Source: Leishmania mexicana MHOM/GT/2001/U1103 (Eukaryota; Euglenozoa; Kinetoplastea; Trypanosomatida; Trypanosomatidae). From it: a stretch of 64,000 nt of DNA. Position 1 is the stretch's first letter; each line of letters begins with the position of its first letter. Shown here one piece after another: positions 59,601 through 64,000 of this stretch. The notes beneath the pieces are model-generated. The model saw only the letters and a program-made list of their open reading frames with translations, made no database searches and had not been told where the DNA came from. The stretch covers positions 295,932 through 359,931 of the forward strand of contig NC_018315.1 of the NCBI RefSeq assembly GCF_000234665.1, read 5' to 3'. The position numbers were made by a program, and so were the translations under genes.

Positions 59601-61348
59601 GCCCGCCACCCGTGCACCACCAGCAGCTCTCTCGCAGGCGGCAGCATCTATTAGAGATGCTCCGCTACTACCTGAACACAATGGCTGACACGGACGTCAT
59701 CTTCGTGCTTCCCTGCGCGACGGCTGCGACGTGCGAGCTGCTCATCGGACCTGAGAGCCCTGCCCCCGCCACTTCCAAACCGCGGACTGCGGCGACGGCA
59801 TTATCCCCACAACAGCTGGACTCCCTGTCGCCATCTTCACCGACTCTCCAAGCAGACCCACCGAGCGCGGTGCAGCTCAGGCGCTTCTCGGCGCGGCAGC
59901 AGCTTCTGCACCCGCAGTTCTCGTTGGTGGTCGCAGCCGTATCCGCCGCACCACTGCCGAATGACCTGCGCCACTTCGTGGAGTACGTCTACCGCATCGT
60001 TGCCATGACGCTTCAGCTGCACCACCGCACCGCTGTGGGCAATGCAACGGGCGACCCTCAAAAGCTGCACGGGGGGACGAGGGCGGCGGCGGCGGCTGTC
60101 GGGCCTTGCGGTGCACTCGTGGTAGACGAAGCGCCGCCGTCGTCACCGCTCTCCGCCGCTAATCTGCGTGCTCGCCGGCGCGCCGACCGTGCCCAACGGT
60201 CCGAGCTCTGGCGCAAGGTCGAGTACCGCCGCCTGCAGCTGCGCCACGTACTGATGAAGTGGATGAGTCAGTATATCAACTCGGGCAAGTTCAAACTGTT
60301 GGCCAGCGCCGACCTCGACTTCGCTGCTGATAACCCGCAGCTCAAGTCGTGGCAGCAGCACACGCGTCACCATCGCATTGGTCTGCAGGACATCCTCGAG
60401 AAGATCGAGGACGAGGCGTACGTGTGTCTCTCACAGTACCACGACGATATTGACCAGCTCGTGCGCAACGTGCGCTCTTTTTTCCGCACGCGGGCGGCGC
60501 AGGATCAGCGCTACCGCCTCAAGGCGCTGGACCTGAAGGAGACCTGCCTGCTGAATATGTACAGGCTGAACCGCGCCGTCATCCGCTTCTGCGAGGAGAC
60601 GCGCGACGTTCACGAGCCCTCGTCGGATGAGGATGCAGCGGACATGGGAGAGGAGCAGCGCGTTGGGACCGAGGGGCCAGGGCGAGATCCCACCGCGCTT
60701 GTCTCCAAGGACGCGGACCCGGCCCTCATCGCAGAGCGGTCTCGCCGGGCCATGAGCTTCACTCAGCGTCCCTCGGCCTCGGTGCGGCGGAAGCCGCGGC
60801 GGTACTACGGAGAACGGAGTCGTCGCCGAAAGCCCAGGAACGACTCGAAGGCAGAAGCGAGGAAGACGGCAGACGAAGTGGTGCTGCCGAGCGACGGCGG
60901 TGGCGACGACGATAGCGGTCACGGTGATGAGGAGGATGAGCAAGTTTCGAACGAAGGCTCAGCCAGTGAGAAGAAAGCGGCAGCAGCAGCAGTAGAGGAG
61001 GAGGACAGCACAGTGAACGGTAGCCACACGTCTGCTTCTGGTGTGGCCAAGGGCGGAGGATCTGTCTTGATCACTGCCTCATCGGTCCAGGACTGGGCAT
61101 GCGGCCTTCTTGCTTCCCTGTCCTACACACGCCTCTCCCAAGTCTTCAAGTCGATGATGCGTGGACTAGAGATGGAGGTGCGCAGTGTAGAGTGTCAGGT
61201 GGCGTCGACCGTGCTGCCTGGTGAGGCTGGAAAGCCGAATGACGCTGCAGGCATTCCACTAATAGTGGCGGGGGATAGTGAGGGAGCACCAGATGCGTAC
61301 GCCGCGACGGTGTTCAGGCAGCTTCTACTCGCAGCAGTCGGTGAGTGA
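56699..61348 (+). CDS. ATAD2/Yta7-like AAA ATPase with bromodomain-like region
   Basis: A 1549-residue nuclear-type protein. Residues 1-410 are acidic, Ser/Arg-rich and probably disordered. The first AAA domain (about 420-700) is intact. It starts with F-D-S-V-G-G-L, has Walker A G-P-P-G-T-G-K-T at 469-476, the ATAD2-specific R-K-G-A-D-L-L-S-K-W-V-G-E-S, and Walker B I-I-F-F-D-E with Asp547-Glu548. G-A-T-N-R-P and P-A-L-R-R-P-G-R-F-D-R-E carry sensor and arginine fingers. A second, degenerate AAA lies at about 740-1100, lacking Walker A, with C-V-V-Y-L-S-G-V-E-E as decayed Walker B. Residues about 1170-1285 align with the ATAD2 bromodomain but seem to lack the acetyl-lysine-binding Asn. Family members hexamerise on chromatin and regulate histone and nucleosome density. 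An ATAD2-like bromodomain factor is, from memory, known in trypanosomatids (BDF7), but identity was not checked. Confidence 0.9.
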   Translation: MVLTRSQAKRGRSSDAGDDGDSSVVGSISSDADTSDSDDAHRESTVKSRSSFAETTPIRNGSLASGQRGASLLASPQGEQLGRGCRVSHATVSLDEQYLAASLRRSKPLQRSPGHRGNDGVGVARTRGSDEEDDGLAIHSRYPQREAARKAVETLRSMIAHSNGAARRGGSGAADDEDSDSNSMGAFNFRHHPELEEEIKKSREMHRRRCHNRNSDSDDDEEESTASSSSEELADENAPARRATRGRPRLSTDWRGSAAAQSSNSPAGATTRRARAADADAVSIDSSISDASMREESVERMAQQDQRAGPSSPSSESGEGSLTGDFMTEAQRRHAVRQARESVTENININHYMADAVGVKDSRKVRRRQLDRRYRWLMHQEEDARMRGDGYGGGAGAADGGSGGATTTANGALGDISPLQIDDGITFDSVGGLPEHIVTLREMVLLPLLYPDLFERLDLKAPRGVLFVGPPGTGKTLMARALANEGSGFARGSNTGEATPSQQQQRITFFVRKGADLLSKWVGESERQLKLLFEEAKRLQPSIIFFDEVDGLAPARHAKAEQTQAALVSTLLALLDGLEDRGQVVVIGATNRPDTLDPALRRPGRFDRELVFPLPDAAARRHILTIQLAKKAMPGNAAQRAALLKDLVEMTEGYTGADLAALCTEASLHRLRSALPQLYLSSQRLLVPRDVEKTQLHVRTEDFYAAAQLMQPSLRRPRNRGASGVADSFLDPYIEVLLRGTRDATLAALAPSWSLVDKALRAGSRDCQDMATALRSLCTVPIPQPPRPCLLVLREASDDWSSSWCAPAAAPVDRSGEQHQQQRALRLHHLAISLLKGLPRLPQLTVHLPQLCWDDSESRGTWRASTSVADDCLGGGSGSGFAGISFTHMSHVVDSVRQCSPCVVYLSGVEEWLRGTSAEQETTAIDLSSDDEGVVHIGSEAASHTDLSRPDAFTTSADATVVIDPAERPPPVHHQQLSRRRQHLLEMLRYYLNTMADTDVIFVLPCATAATCELLIGPESPAPATSKPRTAATALSPQQLDSLSPSSPTLQADPPSAVQLRRFSARQQLLHPQFSLVVAAVSAAPLPNDLRHFVEYVYRIVAMTLQLHHRTAVGNATGDPQKLHGGTRAAAAAVGPCGALVVDEAPPSSPLSAANLRARRRADRAQRSELWRKVEYRRLQLRHVLMKWMSQYINSGKFKLLASADLDFAADNPQLKSWQQHTRHHRIGLQDILEKIEDEAYVCLSQYHDDIDQLVRNVRSFFRTRAAQDQRYRLKALDLKETCLLNMYRLNRAVIRFCEETRDVHEPSSDEDAADMGEEQRVGTEGPGRDPTALVSKDADPALIAERSRRAMSFTQRPSASVRRKPRRYYGERSRRRKPRNDSKAEARKTADEVVLPSDGGGDDDSGHGDEEDEQVSNEGSASEKKAAAAAVEEEDSTVNGSHTSASGVAKGGGSVLITASSVQDWACGLLASLSYTRLSQVFKSMMRGLEMEVRSVECQVASTVLPGEAGKPNDAAGIPLIVAGDSEGAPDAYAATVFRQLLLAAVGE

Positions 61349-62091
61349 GTCCATACAAGGAGGAGAGGGTGGATAGGACGGATGATATCTGCCAACACTC
61401 TTTGCGCATCCAACGCTGCGCACTCTTGTGCCCTCGATACGCCACGACAGGTGAAGCGGTGGTGCCGCTGTACTGCTTGGTGGTGGTGGTGGTGTGTGTG
61501 TGGGGGGGGTGGGAGCGTGCCTCATGCCACAGCCACGCACGGCGACGAGTGAATCATCATCATCTGAAGAAGCACAGGCAGAAAAAAACGAAATGAAGGG
61601 CGTGTGCCTTTTCATCCGCGGCCGCTGCTGCCAGGCGCCCGCAGGATACGCCCGGCGAGTGGGCGAGGGATGAGAGGGGAGCCGGTCACGCTCCCTCAAT
61701 GGTTGTTTTCGGCGCGCTTGCATACATCGCCCCGCCCTTTTTGCGTGTATGTCCGTGCAGGAGAGCTGGGCGTGGCGCACACACGTTGAACTGCAGGAAA
61801 AACGGTGTGTGAGAGAGGGAGGGGGGGCGGGGGCGGGGGGGGAAACAACACCAACAAAAGGTGTCGTGCCGTGCGAACATGCCTTTACTCTTTACAGTCC
61901 GCGCTGAGCTCTCCCTCCCACCCCTCCACTGTGACGGTCACACAATCGTGCCGCGCTCACTCCACGTCCCATTTTCCTCGCACCACACACCGCTGATCGC
62001 CATCATGTACACATCAACACATACGCAGGTTCGTAAAGTGCGCCCACTCACACAGGAGCGTAGAGAAATACAGCTACGTCCGTTTCTTGCG
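61349..62091. other. Intergenic region, 0.74 kb
   Basis: No separate gene. The frame of the next gene stays open back to 61861 with ATGs at 61879 and 62005, but the pyrimidine-rich stretch 61906-61985 followed by AG at 62029-62030 reads like a splice acceptor, making most of this untranslated. Confidence 0.5.
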
Positions 62092-63873
62092 ATGTCCTCG
62101 TCCCTCGCATGCGAAATCGCGCAGCTGCACGAGCTATTCAAGCTTGGTGCTCTGACACAAGAGGAATTTAACGAGGCCAAGCAGGCAACCATCCGCAGCT
62201 TCAAGACCACTGCCGCTGCCCCGGCTACATCGGCGCCAGCGCCAGCCGTAAGCAGCGCATCTCTCTCTGAGCCGCCAGCATCCTCGTTACTCACACCCGC
62301 GAAGCAACAGCCGGACTCGAGCGCGTCCCCTGGCTATACGGAGACGGATGCAGGGGGGCAACTCGCGCCTCCGTCTCCGAAGGCGTCTGCATCTCCGTCG
62401 GTACACGCAGTGGCAGCAACGCGCTCGAGAACCTTCGAAGAATGGAAAGAGCTCTGGGACACCGCTACGGTTTGCACTCCTGCTGCCACTGCTTCAACCT
62501 CCTCAGCGCCTCCTGACGCCTTTGACGCACGCATGCAGGCTCTTCGCTGCCTGTCGCGTCTTTTGTGCAATGTGCGGATGTACCCGGCGGAGCCCAAGTA
62601 CAGGAGGATTCGTGAATCGAACAGGATCATCGCACATGAGCTGATGTCCGTAGCGGAAGCCAGTGGGGCGGTGCTCAACTTCGCCGGGTTTGTGCGGGAG
62701 CGAGACAAGGAAGGTGCATCGCCGAGCGCTTCACCGACTGGTGCAGCAACGCACTGCTGGGTGCTGCATGGAGAAGCTACGGCGGCGGCAGTGGCAGGCA
62801 AGGCTGCGGCCGCGGTACGTCTCGTCGACAAGCTGCTCGAGTACTTTGGCGAGCAGCAATCCCGGCGGTATCGCGTGCAGCAGCTGTGGCGCTCGGTCGC
62901 GTTGGAGGTGCGACTCGAGCGTGCCGCCCGTGGCGCTGACTCGAGCAGTCCTCTGCAGGACGTGTCAAGCCATCCTAAGGAGGTGAACGATGAAGAAGAG
63001 AATGAGCACGGCAAGGGTGGACGGGGTGCAGCGGCGCGGTCCGCTGAGAGCGAAGCGCCATCACCTCCTCAAGCGCTGCTATCGTACTTGGTGGAGTGCT
63101 ACACCGTGGACGAGGCTGGTGATGGTCTTTTCTCGTCCATGCACCACCTGCAGACCCTGCAGCGACTGTACGAAGAGGCGGCGGCGCACATCGCGGCTGG
63201 CGCGCAGCCGTCATTGTCCCATTCACTTTTGCGCACGGCCGAAGTTTACGGTGCGGTGGTGCAGCAGCGCGGTGCCGTTGAGCTACTCATGTACGGCTGC
63301 GGTGCTTGCTTCCATCCGCCGCCCGTAGCGACACAGCGCGTTCTTGCACCCACCGCATCGACGCCGCTGGCAGCGTCGTCCACGCCGTGTAGTCGTGACA
63401 CAGCCAACGACTACACAGTTCAGCTCATCCCCTCTGACACGCCGGACGCCTCCGAGTTTGCGACCCGCTGCTTACGGCTACTGCAGCGCCTGCGCCGCGA
63501 GGTGGAGCGGGTGCAACAGGAACGCACTCGTGCTGCCCGGCAGGCAGCAGAGGCCTCCATGCGGCAAGAGCTGAAGCGGGAGCGGCAACGGCGGCAACTG
63601 GAGAAGAATAGCGGTCGGGACGAAATGCCCGCGGACGAGCAGACGCAGCAACGGCACCAGCGTCGCCGAACACACCGGCGGGGGCACGGTGTCCATCGAA
63701 GAGCGGGCTCATCCTCCCCCACCTCCTCCTCCTCCTCGGCAGCCTCTGCTTCCTCACGCGGCGAGGCAACGAAGTCTGAGGGGCACCGCATCCCGCTGGC
63801 GGAGGCTTTGGCGATACTAATGGGCAAGAAGAGTCCACCGCCGAGCCGACCGCCACCTGCGTCGTCGTCATGA
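62092..63873 (+). CDS. PUB-domain-like protein with N-terminal SHOCT-like motif
   Basis: A 593-residue protein if started at 62092; ATGs at 62005 and 61879 are in-frame alternatives. I prefer 62092 because a probable splice acceptor (62029-62030) lies between. Residues 6-32 (I-A-Q-L-H-E-L-F-K-L-G-A-L-T-Q-E-E-F) look like a SHOCT motif. Residues about 145-240 match the PUB fold: L-L-C-N-V-x-x-Y-P-A-E-P-K-Y-R-R-I-R-x-S-N, then a V-L-N-F-A-G-F turn and a W-V-L-H strand. A weaker second copy may lie at about 340-470, centred on R-G-A-V-E-L-L-M-Y-G-C-G. A basic coiled coil follows (about 475-520), then an Arg/Ser-rich tail. PUB domains (PNGase, UBXD1, HOIP) bind the C-terminus of the p97/VCP ATPase, so a p97 adaptor is inferred. 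No UBX, transglutaminase or RING partner domain is seen. Confidence 0.7.
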   Translation: MSSSLACEIAQLHELFKLGALTQEEFNEAKQATIRSFKTTAAAPATSAPAPAVSSASLSEPPASSLLTPAKQQPDSSASPGYTETDAGGQLAPPSPKASASPSVHAVAATRSRTFEEWKELWDTATVCTPAATASTSSAPPDAFDARMQALRCLSRLLCNVRMYPAEPKYRRIRESNRIIAHELMSVAEASGAVLNFAGFVRERDKEGASPSASPTGAATHCWVLHGEATAAAVAGKAAAAVRLVDKLLEYFGEQQSRRYRVQQLWRSVALEVRLERAARGADSSSPLQDVSSHPKEVNDEEENEHGKGGRGAAARSAESEAPSPPQALLSYLVECYTVDEAGDGLFSSMHHLQTLQRLYEEAAAHIAAGAQPSLSHSLLRTAEVYGAVVQQRGAVELLMYGCGACFHPPPVATQRVLAPTASTPLAASSTPCSRDTANDYTVQLIPSDTPDASEFATRCLRLLQRLRREVERVQQERTRAARQAAEASMRQELKRERQRRQLEKNSGRDEMPADEQTQQRHQRRRTHRRGHGVHRRAGSSSPTSSSSSAASASSRGEATKSEGHRIPLAEALAILMGKKSPPPSRPPPASSS

Positions 63874-64000
63874 AGGCGCGGTGGACAGAGAACTGCGCTG
63901 CGCCAAGGAAAGCAGAAGCGGCGGCAACGAGAATAAAATCACGTCAGCGATCTACGCGCTGCTTCTGTGTATGTCGCTTTTCTTTTGCAGAGTCCACGCC
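63874..64000. other. Right-edge intergenic sequence
   Basis: Short untranslated sequence after the PUB-like gene; no coding frame is supported before the window ends. Confidence 0.6.
63976..63990 (+). promoter_or_regulatory. Putative spliced-leader acceptor of the next gene
   Basis: A T/C tract (gcttttcttttgcag) ends with AG at 63989-63990, ten bases from the window end. It suggests that the next plus-strand message begins here. Confidence 0.5.

Noticed and set aside
1..64000. Search for tRNA, rRNA or a transcription strand-switch region
   Set aside because: No cloverleaf-like B-box/A-box pair or rRNA-like sequence was noticed by eye and all supported genes share one strand; a tRNAscan run would be decisive.

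Overview
This window is nuclear DNA of a trypanosomatid, most probably a Leishmania species. The evidence is direct: all convincing genes are intronless and lie on one strand. Coding DNA is GC-rich and separated by long untranslated stretches full of (CA)n, (CT)n and G/C homopolymers. Polypyrimidine tracts followed by AG (spliced-leader acceptors) sit upstream of most starts, and two kinds of degenerate retroposon typical of Leishmania are present (a DIRE-like reverse transcriptase relic and a pair of SIDER-like repeats). I see no strand switch, tRNA, rRNA or CRISPR array, so the window looks like the inside of one polycistronic transcription unit reading left to right.

Layout. 0.7-7.2 kb: a 974-residue protein with eight degenerate EF-hand modules (EFCAB6-like), then an Ala/Pro/Gln-rich coiled-coil protein. 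7.2-14.1 kb: a 6.8 kb stretch without a supportable gene, including a C-tract/G-tract hairpin. 14.1-18.3 kb: a large protein with a MATH-like domain, a coiled coil and a Ser/Gly/Asn-rich tail. 21-26.4 kb: two tandem paralogous alpha/beta hydrolases (ABHD1/3-YheT type) with a SIDER-like repeat between them. 27.8-33.3 kb: a Pds5 cohesin regulator. 35-39.5 kb: an N-terminal-motor kinesin, kinesin-8-like. 39.5-44.7 kb: a 5.3 kb gap holding the dead retroposon. 44.7-45.7 kb: a START-domain lipid-binding protein (STARD10/PCTP-like). 47.1-48.3 kb: an unrecognised protein, followed by the second SIDER-like repeat. 50-53 kb: a leucine-rich-repeat protein. 54.2 kb: the ribosome assembly factor Rlp24. 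56.7-61.3 kb: an ATAD2/Yta7-like AAA ATPase with a bromodomain-like region. 62.1-63.9 kb: a protein with a PUB-like domain. A spliced-leader acceptor at the right edge indicates a further gene just outside.

As usual in trypanosomatids, neighbours are not functionally linked operons. They are expected to be co-transcribed, separated by trans-splicing and polyadenylation, and controlled after transcription, where the long 3' untranslated regions and SIDER repeats could act. The most informative assignments are the Pds5 orthologue, the ATAD2-like protein whose bromodomain seems to lack the acetyl-lysine-binding Asn, the PUB-like p97-adaptor candidate, and the multiply frameshifted retroposon. 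Where the longest open frame began with GTG or TTG, I moved the start to the first sensible ATG. No database search was run, so all names rest on motif recognition.
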